Of a stretch of DNA of 64,000 nt, positions 9,544 to 17,881 are shown piece by piece. The stretch is from Symplocastrum torsivum CPER-KK1. GTDB lineage: Bacteria; Cyanobacteriota; Cyanobacteriia; Cyanobacteriales; Coleofasciculaceae. The translations under genes and the position numbers were made by a program. Position 1 is the stretch's first letter; every line of letters starts with the position of its first letter. The DNA is taken from positions 1-64,000 of the forward strand of contig JAHHIF010000034.1 in NCBI GenBank assembly GCA_019358875.1, given 5' to 3'. The notes beneath the pieces were generated by a model. That model worked only from the letters and a program-made list of their open reading frames with translations. It did no database searches and was not told the origin of the DNA.

Positions 9544-9840
9544 ATGACTCTAGATGAATTCATACAATTGTTAGAAAAACAAGAACGAGGTCCTGAATTT
9601 CTGCCATTAGCACTACAAGCTATGTGGTATGAAAAAAGAGGAGATTGGGACAAAGCTCATCAAATTGTACAAAATGCTAGTGATGTTGACAGTGCTTGGG
9701 TTCATGCCTATCTACATCGAAAAGAAGGCGACGATAGTAATGCCCGTTACTGGTATAGGCGAAGTAGTCAGGTAGAGTTTAAAGGAGAGCTTTCCAAAGA
9801 ATGGGAGCAAATTGTCTCTGACTTGCTTCAAAAGAGCTAG
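9544..9840 (+). CDS. Conserved hypothetical protein, TPR-like
   Basis: A 98-residue protein from the ATG at 9544, which has GGGGA 5 nt upstream; a start at 9511 would add 11 poorly conserved residues. Wording such as LPLALQAMWYEKRGDWDKAH and AWVHAYLHRKEGDDSNARYW is typical of a widespread uncharacterised bacterial family of helical-hairpin, TPR-like proteins. Function is unknown. It follows the phosphatase gene closely and is convergent with the histidine kinase gene. Confidence 0.75.
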   Translation: MTLDEFIQLLEKQERGPEFLPLALQAMWYEKRGDWDKAHQIVQNASDVDSAWVHAYLHRKEGDDSNARYWYRRSSQVEFKGELSKEWEQIVSDLLQKS

Positions 9841-9875
9841 CGTCAATTAGTTGATTAATGAAGGGGAAGGCAAGA

Positions 9876-12671
9876 TTAAATACTAGCTGATTGAAGTTGA
9901 AGCACTGTTGAGCTAGATAAAGGAAGAGTGAACCAGAACGTTGACCCAGTTCCTGGCGTACTGATGACACCAATTTGACCACCGTGAGCATTAATAATTT
10001 GCCGACACTGATACAAGCCTAAACCAATACCTGTTAAGTGTTCGGTGTGAAGACCTCGAATGTAGAGTTTGAAGAGGCTCTTCTGTTGCTGTTGACTCAT
10101 TCCTACTCCATCATCCTGAAGAATGCAACGAACCATCTGGTTTTCAACGGTAACTTGTAAAGTGAGGTTCACTCCTAATGGGTTATGTTTGAGGGCATTA
10201 ATAAGTAAATTGTCCAATACCCGTCGCAATTGTTGTGGATCGGCAGGAATTAAGGGAATATCTTCTGGCAATGTGTAGGTTAGGGTAGCTTGGTTTTGTG
10301 CAAGCTTTGTTGAGTAGTCGGCAGCTAGGTTTTGAATCAACGTGTTGAACTGTAGGGGTTCGCATTGAAGATCTAATTCTCGCTCTTCGTTGAAATGATC
10401 TTCTAAAAGGGAGTTGATCAAACTAAGTTGGCGATCGCTACATGTCATCATTCGCTCAATCAGAGAGCGAGTGATGGTTACGGTTTCTCCGGCTGATTGG
10501 TGCAAATTTTTCAACACCATGGACATTCCCAGCAAAGAGGTGCGTAGGTCGTGGGAAACGGCTTGCAGGAAGACATCTTTCAAGTGGTTGAGTTCCTGAA
10601 GTTCCGTCATTTTGGCGCTGAGTTCTTGGGTACGTTCTTCTACCTGAGATTCAAGATGAGTGTTGAGTTCAGTAATTTGTCGATACAGTTCGGCTTGCTG
10701 AATTGCGATCGCAACTTGTGTGGCGAGGGACGTAAGCCAATCAATCTCCCACGGTTGCCACTGCCGCGACTCTTGGCATTGATTCACCACTAAGCCACCA
10801 TATAACTCATCACCCACAAGAATGGGTACAGCTAAAACAGAGCGGATATGGTATTGGGTGTAGTATCTGGCTTGCTGAGGGGAAAGTGCGATCGCGCTTG
10901 TATCCTCAATCACACGAATACGGCTTTGTTCAAATACCGATCGCCATTCTTGTAAGGACGCTTCATCATCAATAATCAGGCTGCGTAGCGATGGGTAGAA
11001 TGGGTCTACGGATTCAGCAATGACTGAGCCTCGTAAAGAAGTTTGAGAGTTACTCTTGACTATATCTATTTGTGCAATGAAAACCCGGTCAGCTTGGAGA
11101 AATTGCCGGACTTCAGCGACTGTTGTGTTGAGAATTTGATCGAGATTAAGCGATCGCCGAATCCGCATTGCCATCTCTCCTAATAAGCGATGTCGTTCGG
11201 CGGCTTCGCGAACACGTTCAGCAGCTTCTCGCAGTTGAGTTTCGACTTGTTGGCGATCGGTAATGTCTTGTACTGTGCCTGTGATGCCGCATCTATTAAT
11301 CTCAGATTGTTCAGAAACCACCCTTTCTGAACAATCTGGCCAAACAATCCGATACTCAATCGAGTAGGGCTTATTTTCGCTCAGTGCGCCCTGAATCGCT
11401 TGCCCAACTCGCTGGCGATCGGCTGGATGGACAACTTGGAAGAAAGCTTCCCAACTGGGTTCAAAGGCTTTGGGGGGAAAACCAAAAAGGCGATAGAGTT
11501 GATCAGACCACCGCAATTGCTGCTGGGGTAGATATCTACCTTGACAGACTTCAAAAAAATCCCAGTTGCCTAGCTGAGCAAGGCGCTGAGCATTTGCTAA
11601 GCTGGCTTCTCGTTCTTTGAGTAACTTAACGGCTAAGGCACGTTCTGAGCCTGCTGCCGCTAAGACTAAAGCGGTAATCGTGATGACACCCATAAACCCA
11701 TGCAAAAACAGAATTGCCTGATAGGTGTTCTCCGCTTTTGTCATAAATGGTCCGACGCCCCGTGCTGCGCCCCAAATCGCAAATGAGCAGACAATTAAAC
11801 TTGACGCGATCGCACCTATTTGGGCAAAACGAAGTGCTGCCCAAACAACGAAGGGAAAAGCAAGGTATTCCAGCGGATACTGAGCAATTCCAGCCCCTGT
11901 TTTGGAACCAAAGACAAACCAGCTGATAAAACACAGCAAACTGAAACAGATAACTGCCTCAAGACCATATTGGATTTCTTTCCGGTGAGAGTGAGGCGAA
12001 GGGGAAGTGGGATGTGGGATTACGGCAAGGTTTCTCGACTTCGAGCGATTTTGACCTTTCCTAAAGATTCCCCAACTGAAAATGTTTGCGATCGACCATT
12101 TGAAATCCCAAATCAAGTAGCTCAAAACCAAGAAAAGGGGGGTGACTACTAAAATTCCGATCCAGTCACCTAGCCAAAAAATCCACAAATTTCTCTGCCA
12201 ATTCGCAAGGGCAACCGTTCCACCCAAGCAGCCAATAAGTGTGCTGATACTAGCATTCACGAGGGGAGAAACCGCAGCACCTAAGACGACTAGCTGCATA
12301 ACATCTTGCAGTCGTTCAAGGGACGGATGAAATCTCATCCGACGCAGTAATTCCGCCCCAATTACGGCTTGTAAAGCGCTACTGAAACCGAGGCTGCCAG
12401 CGACTACCCAAGATACTCCTAGCGATCGCGCAAAGAAAAACGCACCCAAGGCAACTCCTGGCCAAACACTCCGTCCCTGCAAAACTATTGCTGCCAAAGC
12501 CATTCCGGCTGGTGGCCAAAGGGGAGAAGGGCCAACATTTAGGTTTAAAATTGAGAAGGCAAGTTGGGCTGTAACAAAGTAAACAACACTCAGCGACCCG
12601 ATTGCAGTAAAATACCGCCAGTAGTATTTAAAGCTCCACCGTCCCTGGAGCATGTTATTGTTCAACATCAT
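9876..12671 (-). CDS. MASE1-PAS-GAF hybrid sensor histidine kinase
   Basis: A 931-residue membrane sensor kinase. Order: MASE1 membrane sensory domain (about 20-345, with GPSPLWPPAGMALA at 47-60), PAS_3-type domain (about 380-470; LFGFPPKAFEPSWEAFF), a short coiled linker (about 478-500), GAF domain (about 505-660), HisKA with phospho-acceptor His707 in AVSHDLRT, and HATPase_c with N825, DDGVGM (853-858) and GIGLGLY (881-887). A cytoplasmic, Pro/Ser-rich loop interrupts MASE1 at about 205-235. No receiver domain is fused and no response-regulator gene is adjacent, so it is an orphan kinase. Signal and partner are unknown. Confidence 0.9.
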   Translation of the reverse strand: MMLNNNMLQGRWSFKYYWRYFTAIGSLSVVYFVTAQLAFSILNLNVGPSPLWPPAGMALAAIVLQGRSVWPGVALGAFFFARSLGVSWVVAGSLGFSSALQAVIGAELLRRMRFHPSLERLQDVMQLVVLGAAVSPLVNASISTLIGCLGGTVALANWQRNLWIFWLGDWIGILVVTPLFLVLSYLIWDFKWSIANIFSWGIFRKGQNRSKSRNLAVIPHPTSPSPHSHRKEIQYGLEAVICFSLLCFISWFVFGSKTGAGIAQYPLEYLAFPFVVWAALRFAQIGAIASSLIVCSFAIWGAARGVGPFMTKAENTYQAILFLHGFMGVITITALVLAAAGSERALAVKLLKEREASLANAQRLAQLGNWDFFEVCQGRYLPQQQLRWSDQLYRLFGFPPKAFEPSWEAFFQVVHPADRQRVGQAIQGALSENKPYSIEYRIVWPDCSERVVSEQSEINRCGITGTVQDITDRQQVETQLREAAERVREAAERHRLLGEMAMRIRRSLNLDQILNTTVAEVRQFLQADRVFIAQIDIVKSNSQTSLRGSVIAESVDPFYPSLRSLIIDDEASLQEWRSVFEQSRIRVIEDTSAIALSPQQARYYTQYHIRSVLAVPILVGDELYGGLVVNQCQESRQWQPWEIDWLTSLATQVAIAIQQAELYRQITELNTHLESQVEERTQELSAKMTELQELNHLKDVFLQAVSHDLRTSLLGMSMVLKNLHQSAGETVTITRSLIERMMTCSDRQLSLINSLLEDHFNEERELDLQCEPLQFNTLIQNLAADYSTKLAQNQATLTYTLPEDIPLIPADPQQLRRVLDNLLINALKHNPLGVNLTLQVTVENQMVRCILQDDGVGMSQQQQKSLFKLYIRGLHTEHLTGIGLGLYQCRQIINAHGGQIGVISTPGTGSTFWFTLPLSSSTVLQLQSASI

Positions 12672-13155
12672 AGTGATGTAACCCTAAAAATATTGCCTTC
12701 ATTGTTGTTCGCCTCCGATAAATCCCCTCTAAAAATAGCTTGCATTATCTACTAGTAATCAACTTCCCCCAGGTGGATGAGCATGGATGGCATACTACAC
12801 AAAGATTTCATGAAGATTTGCCTAGACGTTTAAGTGTAGAGAGTTAAACGGCAAGATAACTTTGTTGGTGAATTTTAAGCGTTAGTAATAGAAACATTGC
12901 GGGAGATCGTTGGAAATAATAACAGCAAAATTCTGAGTACAGGTGCGATCGCTTCTCCAATTACTGCAACTATTCTTCTTTCTTCGTCATCTCCAAGTGC
13001 ACCCTGATAAACTCTGCTGCTGCTGGATTAATTTCCTAAGCGCTTCCCGAATCTCAAGTATTTTTTCACCGCCAGTGTCTCTTACTTCATTCACCGCACT
13101 ACCTACAACTAAGTGAAGTTAAAATTGCACTAACGCTTACGGGTAGCCTTAACCG
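12672..13155. other. Intergenic region, kinase/Uma2
   Basis: 484 bp with no supported gene. A short frame at about 12771-12845 (VDEHGWHTTQRFHEDLP...) reads like protein but has no convincing start. The region marks the left edge of the accessory island and must hold promoters for the divergent flanking genes. Confidence 0.4.
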
Positions 13156-13839
13156 ATGACAGCTTCAATTCTTACAGCCATCCAAGAAGCCGATACTCTA
13201 CACATTCCACAATGGCAGCCAGCGACTTGGGAGGATTACTTACGCTATCGCAACGATCCTACTCCTGAGAGAATGAGATTGTTTTTCAATGGCAACTCCC
13301 TTCTTCTTGATATGGGTTCAGAAGGCATCAACCATGCGAGAGTTAGTGACCTGTTCACGTTACTGTTTTATATTTGGTTCACTCAGTTTGCTCGGCAAAC
13401 GGCTGAGTCTCTGGGGCGCTGTTTGCTGGAGAAGCCAAATCAGCGTGCAGCAGCACCCGATTTAGTGCTGTATGTCGGAGAAGGTGTCCCACAATGGCAA
13501 GAAGGGGAACCGCGTCGAATTGACTTGACTCAATGGCGAGTTCCTGACTTGGTGGGTGAAATCTCTGACACAACGCTGGCAACTGACCTAGATGAAAAGA
13601 AAAAACTCTATGCTGATCTGGAAATCCCTGAGTATTGGGTAATTGACGTGTTGGGGAAACGAGCGATCGCGTTTCGGTTGCAACCCGATAAGAAGTATCA
13701 GCAATGTGTTTACTCTGTAGCGTTGAAAGGATTGCCAATTCCCCTCCTAGACCAAACCTTAGAACGCCTGGTTGAGGGAACTAATATTAGTGCGGCTAGC
13801 TGGTTTGCCCAACAAATTACTGGTTTGAATGTAGAGTAG
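13156..13839 (+). CDS. Uma2 family endonuclease (DUF820), copy 1
   Basis: A 227-residue member of the Uma2/DUF820 family, PD-(D/E)XK-fold proteins that are massively expanded in cyanobacteria and whose role is unsettled. Visible core: AAPDLVLYVGEG, VPDLVGEISD with the conserved Asp/Glu, DEKKKLYADLEIPEYWVID holding the Lys and Tyr-Trp-Val motif, then the usual C-terminal Leu-rich strand region. It is the first gene of the accessory island and stands 90 bp before a toxin-antitoxin pair on the same strand. Two more intact copies and one scrap are in this window. Confidence 0.85.
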   Translation: MTASILTAIQEADTLHIPQWQPATWEDYLRYRNDPTPERMRLFFNGNSLLLDMGSEGINHARVSDLFTLLFYIWFTQFARQTAESLGRCLLEKPNQRAAAPDLVLYVGEGVPQWQEGEPRRIDLTQWRVPDLVGEISDTTLATDLDEKKKLYADLEIPEYWVIDVLGKRAIAFRLQPDKKYQQCVYSVALKGLPIPLLDQTLERLVEGTNISAASWFAQQITGLNVE

Positions 13840-13928
13840 TAGCGCTTCATTTGCAGGTCAATTGCACCCCAACTTGCGATCGCATTATCATCTATCCCAA
13901 GAGTGATCGCACTCTTCACCTCCCTACA

Positions 13929-14204
13929 ATGATTGATGTAATAATTCAGTTTATTGAGTCAAAAGTGATGATAAATACAGAAGTTGTTAAAGGCATTGCC
14001 TCGGAAATACAGATATTTCAAGATATTGAGCAAAAGGAGAGCTTTTTATTTGTTCTTGGTGCTTTAACTGCCAGAGTTATTAGCTTAAAGAAAGCAGCAG
14101 AAGTCATGGATGTAGAGCCGGAAGTCTTTCTGAAACTACTAGATTTGATAGGGTTTGACTACTCTTTTTTATCAAAAGAAGATGTTTCGATGGAAAGAAG
14201 CTAG
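13929..14204 (+). CDS. Putative antitoxin, UPF0175-like
   Basis: About 91 residues from ATG 13929; an ATG at 13968 gives a 78-residue product and may be the true start, because the upstream part is poorly conserved. The section AARVISLKKAAEVMDVE-like (ARVISLKKAAEVMDVEPEVF) resembles the helix-turn-helix of UPF0175 proteins, which accompany DUF3368 PIN-like toxins. The next gene is exactly such a protein, 8 bp downstream. The role as an antitoxin is inferred from this pairing. Confidence 0.7.
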   Translation: MIDVIIQFIESKVMINTEVVKGIASEIQIFQDIEQKESFLFVLGALTARVISLKKAAEVMDVEPEVFLKLLDLIGFDYSFLSKEDVSMERS

Positions 14205-14212
14205 TAATTCTG

Positions 14213-14695
14213 GTGAAAATTGTTTTCAATTCGTCCCCTTTGATTTTCCTGGCTCGATTGCATTTCTTAGAAAAATTTGTTAACTTCTTGGGCGAGTTTT
14301 ATCTGCCAGAAGTAGTAAATGATGAAATCAAGGCTAAACAGGACGAAGCTAGCGAATATATTCAACGTTTAATTGATGACAAAAAGATAGAAGTTAAAGG
14401 AACAAATCTAATTTCCTTGGCTAGCAGTCTGAATGCACGTCTTGGCAAAGGGGAGTCAGAAGCGATCGCACTAAGTACAGAATTACAAGCTGATTACGTT
14501 GTTCTAGATGACTTTGCAGCTAGAAGAGAAGCTATGCGATTAGGGTTGAATGTCAAAGGTACTCTAGCTATTATCAGGAAGCTGAACTCAGAAGGTAAAA
14601 TTACTATTGGTAGCTTGGAAGAGCTTTATCAACGACTGATGGCGATTAATTTCAGAGTCAAGCGATCACTATTTGATGCCATCTTTGAAGATTGA
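14213..14695 (+). CDS. DUF3368 PIN-like toxin
   Basis: A 160-residue product from a GTG start 8 bp after the putative antitoxin. It opens with FNSSPLIFLARL, the DUF3368/PIN-like strand that usually bears a metal-binding acidic or Asn residue, continues with LGKGESEAIALSTEL (Glu of the active site) and DYVVLDDFAARREA (paired Asp), and ends with the common NFRVKRSLFDAIFED. PIN-domain toxins are ribonucleases; this family is presumed to be the same. The pair resembles vapBC-like modules common in cyanobacterial genomes. Confidence 0.8.
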   Translation: MKIVFNSSPLIFLARLHFLEKFVNFLGEFYLPEVVNDEIKAKQDEASEYIQRLIDDKKIEVKGTNLISLASSLNARLGKGESEAIALSTELQADYVVLDDFAARREAMRLGLNVKGTLAIIRKLNSEGKITIGSLEELYQRLMAINFRVKRSLFDAIFED

Positions 14696-14773
14696 GCGGG
14701 AGGCTGGATACTAGGTACATAGAGCGATCGCATGAAAGTGGAGAGTGGGGGAAGTGCGATCAGTATCTACTGA

Positions 14774-16645
14774 CTATGCCTTGTGCATTGCTTTCAGTAC
14801 ATTTTCAATAAAAGTATTTACATCTGACTTAATTTTTGTCTTAACGCAAATCACACATTCAAAAGCTGAGCGTGAAAAGGTTATGTAACCAAGATTTTTC
14901 AAGCTAATGTTGGTTTTCTGGCATAAACTTTCTAGTTGTTCAATACCGAAGATAATAACACGCCTTCCTTCAATACCACGAGCACTGTGAAAGGTACACA
15001 GTCTTACCATATTAGGTTGTGCAATATCACGGCGGTAATCATCATTTGTATAATCGATAAAATCGATTTTCAGTCCTTCTATTGCTTTCAGAGCGCATAT
15101 ACGCTCTATTCCATTAGTATCTGGAACCAAAACTAAGCAGTCAAGAGGACAATCACCTCGGCTCTTATCTAAGAGTTCAATTTGATTTTTAATTATTCTC
15201 TTGTATTCATCACTAATGATTTCGATATAAAAAGAAAAACCAAAATCATCACTGCATGATTCATCAATGTTGATCAAGCTAGGAGGTTGCCCGTCTGGTC
15301 TCTCAAATAGTAACGGTTGTATAATTTTGCTATCAGTTTTTTTATCAATTTTACTCAGAGGTTCTTCTATTTTATTAACATCAAGACCAGCCTCATAAAA
15401 AACATGAGCAAATTTAGCCATAGGCGCAGCATTACGGAAGATTCGTCTTAAGCCTATCTCCCTACTAGCGTTTTGCTTAAAGTTCTTAAGCCACTCTGCT
15501 GATTGACCATACAGTTCCTGACCTGAGCCAGCAGCCACACAAACTGTAGCATTTGGTGTACTCAGTAATTCAAGTATTTCCAGTGCCCAGTCTTTCATAT
15601 CCTGAGCTTCGTCAATTAGAACAGTTTCGTATTTCGGCAAACTATGAGCGATTTTTTTCATTTTTTTGAGTACAAGTTCCCCCCATGTATCGTGATCTTC
15701 TGCCCATTGCCCGTCAGAATACCCTCGTGCGATAGCAAAAATGTCTTGCACAAAAATATGCCCTTCAGCTTTCGGTAGTTTTTGTGAGTAAGAAAATATC
15801 CTGCGAATATCAGCAGCCAGTACTTTGTTGAAACATACAAAAAGTACCTTCTTCCGTCCCTCAAAGGCATGATATGCTCCAATCTGGAGCAATCTAAAAG
15901 TTTTTCCTGTACCTGGATAGCCGTAATAGAAAATACGCTTTTCGCTGTCTGGAGAAACTTCCTTTAGTGTCTCTCTGGAGACCTTATCTTCAATAATCCT
16001 TAGCTTGTCTAGATCGCTTGGCGCTGCTTTCTTCCTGGCTTCTACGGAAAGGCATTCTTTGACCTTATAAAGTTGGTCTTCTTTGTGAAAGTGTGGATAT
16101 CTTGGAGGTTCTTTTACTGGAGGATTTGACCAAATGTACTTAAGCCTATCCAATAGAACATCAAGACCACTTTCAATATCCTCTTTAAAGAGCATTCGCT
16201 CAGAAAATTCTCCTACGACTCGCTCATCATCCCAACAACGATTCCATCCTTCGCGAGATATCAGTGGCCAACAAGCTGTTCCTACAAGAAATGGAAGTTT
16301 TCGATAAGGCATCTGAGGGCGTAAATAGTTACGCAATGAATTTAAAGCTCTGTCAGCTTGCCTACATGGAGAATCATCTACAGGACGCTTTTGAATCTGA
16401 TAACTTTCCCAGCCAAAAAACTCTATAGCTTCGAGAATCACAGCCTTAACTTCAATAATGAACACGCCCTTTGCTTCATGCCATAGCAGAACATCGATAT
16501 CACGAACTCCAGGAATAAAATCAAGCCCGAACCAAAGGTGAAGCTCCGGATCATCGAACGAGGTAAGTTGCTTGGCAAGGTTTCGCTCACCTGGACGCTT
16601 TGGAAGCTTAGTGTAACACTGGGTCATAGTTGTAGTCTTATTCAA
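14774..16645 (-). CDS. NERD domain-superfamily 1 helicase fusion
   Basis: A 623-residue protein. Residues about 15-130 are a NERD (nuclease-related) domain: ERNLAKQL, DIDVLLWHEAKGVFIIEVKA gives the D...ExK pattern of PD-(D/E)XK nucleases. After a linker comes an SF1/UvrD-like helicase core with Walker A GYPGTGKTF (about 242-250), Walker B VLIDEAQDM, an arginine-bearing GLRRIFRN segment, and a late motif RLCTFHSARGIEGRRVIIFG. NERD-helicase fusions occur in phage-defence and DNA-repair contexts; the substrate is unknown. It is the only minus-strand intact gene of its size in an island with a toxin-antitoxin pair and nuclease-like genes. ATG at 16627 is an alternative start. Confidence 0.8.
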   Translation of the reverse strand: MNKTTTMTQCYTKLPKRPGERNLAKQLTSFDDPELHLWFGLDFIPGVRDIDVLLWHEAKGVFIIEVKAVILEAIEFFGWESYQIQKRPVDDSPCRQADRALNSLRNYLRPQMPYRKLPFLVGTACWPLISREGWNRCWDDERVVGEFSERMLFKEDIESGLDVLLDRLKYIWSNPPVKEPPRYPHFHKEDQLYKVKECLSVEARKKAAPSDLDKLRIIEDKVSRETLKEVSPDSEKRIFYYGYPGTGKTFRLLQIGAYHAFEGRKKVLFVCFNKVLAADIRRIFSYSQKLPKAEGHIFVQDIFAIARGYSDGQWAEDHDTWGELVLKKMKKIAHSLPKYETVLIDEAQDMKDWALEILELLSTPNATVCVAAGSGQELYGQSAEWLKNFKQNASREIGLRRIFRNAAPMAKFAHVFYEAGLDVNKIEEPLSKIDKKTDSKIIQPLLFERPDGQPPSLINIDESCSDDFGFSFYIEIISDEYKRIIKNQIELLDKSRGDCPLDCLVLVPDTNGIERICALKAIEGLKIDFIDYTNDDYRRDIAQPNMVRLCTFHSARGIEGRRVIIFGIEQLESLCQKTNISLKNLGYITFSRSAFECVICVKTKIKSDVNTFIENVLKAMHKA

Positions 16646-16687
16646 GCAATGGTTAGGGAACTTGCTGGCTGATAAATTTCAGAATAC

Positions 16688-16925
16688 TTACTTATAGATT
16701 TCCCTGACATCCTGATAAAGGAACGTAGGAACCCGATACAACATCAAATCTAGAGTTACCGCACGGTTTTGACGATGAAAACACCAAATTGCCAGATATC
16801 TCAGTTGTCACACCACTATACAAAATAGCCTCATCTGACTCTAGCCAAGTATCCAGAGCAATCAATTCCACCGCTAGCTGTGTAAACCCTCGCGTTAAGT
16901 CTGCCTGCTTAGCTTCTACTATGAA
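16688..16925 (-). pseudogene. Frameshifted remnant of a PD-(D/E)XK-like hypothetical gene
   Basis: The minus strand encodes FIVEAKQADLTRGFTQLA followed by VELIALDTWLESDEAILYSG in one frame from 16925, then DIWQFGVF in a second frame, then QNRAVTLDLMLYRVP in a third, ending at a stop (16688-16690). Read together these give the C-terminal half of the EAKQAD family also represented intact at 17045-17650. Two frameshifts and a missing N-terminus mark it as dead. The upstream frame closes at a stop just beyond 16940. Confidence 0.7.
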
Positions 16926-17048
16926 ATTCGATGGAATGAATCATTCCAGAGAACACAACAAAACCTTAAGGCTGCGGCAAAACGTGCCAAACAGGAAATT
17001 GCTGAGGGGCAAGCTACTGTGATGGACTCATCGGGAAGCGATCGCTAA
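16926..17048 (+). pseudogene. Possible C-terminal scrap of an unidentified gene
   Basis: In the plus strand a 40-codon frame (IRWNESFQRTQQNLKAAAKR...EIAEG...) ends at TAA 17046-17048. It is helical, Lys/Ala/Gln-rich and reads like the tail of a real protein, but it has no start: upstream lies the antisense remnant at 16688-16925. I do not recognise the family. The abutting of two opposed gene ends suggests a deletion or rearrangement joint near 16926. Confidence 0.3.
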
Positions 17049-17650
17049 CCTTCCTGCACCATCCACACCAAAAAGCCCAAGATTTGTTCCACAGGAGGAA
17101 GGGGGTAAATTATCAAGTCAATAGTTATAGTTTGCCCTTCCAGTTTCAGGAATTGCCACTGAACCCCGTTGCTAACGCTGCCATAGATAATGGGGATAGA
17201 TTTTTCCTTAGACTCATTAAACTTTTGTGCCGCAACCATCTCCGCCACACATTGCCCAAACCCTGTTTTTAGGTCAGCCTGTTTTGCTTCTATAATCACT
17301 ACAGCTGGAGCCTCGATCGCCAACATTTCAGCAGAGCGACTAATCAAGAAATCACAGCGTCCATTCAGCCCTAAACTTTCATCAACAGTAAAATCTTCCC
17401 CAGAGAACAGCGTCACTTTGCGATCGAGAATCCGTCGTACCTCTACCAATACAGGAGTGATAATTAATTCTGAACGTGCTTTTTCGCTGCCCGTTGCGAT
17501 CGCAATGGGTAAAGTTTCCTCCAGATAGTCTCGTAAAGTATTAGAAGGTGAGATAGGAGCAATCTCTGGTAAAAAACGAATCCCTTCTCTAGTAGAAAGG
17601 TTAAAGGCTTCTTTAACTTTAGTGATGGTTGTGAATTGACTGTAGGGCAT
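17045..17650 (-). CDS. PD-(D/E)XK-like hypothetical protein (EAKQAD family)
   Basis: A 201-residue cyanobacterial-type protein. The segment LNGRCDFLISR (about 93-103) followed by APAVVIIEAKQADLKTGFGQ (about 113-132) gives the D...E-x-K arrangement of restriction-endonuclease-like folds, similar to the N-terminal domain of type I restriction R subunits. No methylase or helicase accompanies it, so it is not a full restriction system. Its 3' end overlaps the end of the plus-strand scrap at 16926-17048 by 4 bp. Function is unknown; DNA binding or cleavage is only suggested by the fold signature. Confidence 0.7.
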   Translation of the reverse strand: MPYSQFTTITKVKEAFNLSTREGIRFLPEIAPISPSNTLRDYLEETLPIAIATGSEKARSELIITPVLVEVRRILDRKVTLFSGEDFTVDESLGLNGRCDFLISRSAEMLAIEAPAVVIIEAKQADLKTGFGQCVAEMVAAQKFNESKEKSIPIIYGSVSNGVQWQFLKLEGQTITIDLIIYPLPPVEQILGFLVWMVQEG

Positions 17651-17720
17651 AAGAGAAGAGTTAGCAGATCAAGAGAGTGATAACGATCGCTCCTATGTGC
17701 GATCGCTACTCGTCATAGTT

Positions 17721-17764
17721 TACTGACTTGGTGAGTGAAATCTCTCACACGACGCGGGCGATCG
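17721..17764 (+). pseudogene. Scrap of a Uma2 gene
   Basis: A 44-bp stretch reads TDLVSEISHTTRAIA and is nearly the same at DNA level as 13543-13580 in the intact Uma2 gene (PDLVGEISDTTLAT). Nothing else of the gene remains on either side. It marks a lost extra Uma2 copy at the right edge of the island. Confidence 0.5.
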
Positions 17765-17881
17765 CTTTCCTGTTCATGCCGTACACATAGCCCTTCAGGA
17801 TGAGAGAATTTGAACTGAATTAGCAACAGGCTGAACTGGCAGCACGGGAGAGAATGCACTCATGCAGATAAAGGAGAAGCA

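Noticed and set aside
12771-12845. Short protein-like frame VDEHGWHTTQRFHEDLP upstream of the island
   Set aside because: No credible start and closes by a stop upstream; perhaps a gene tail, but unsupported.
16789-17022. 77-codon plus-strand ORF
   Set aside because: It is antisense to the frameshifted EAKQAD remnant and reads in a different frame from the plus-strand scrap.
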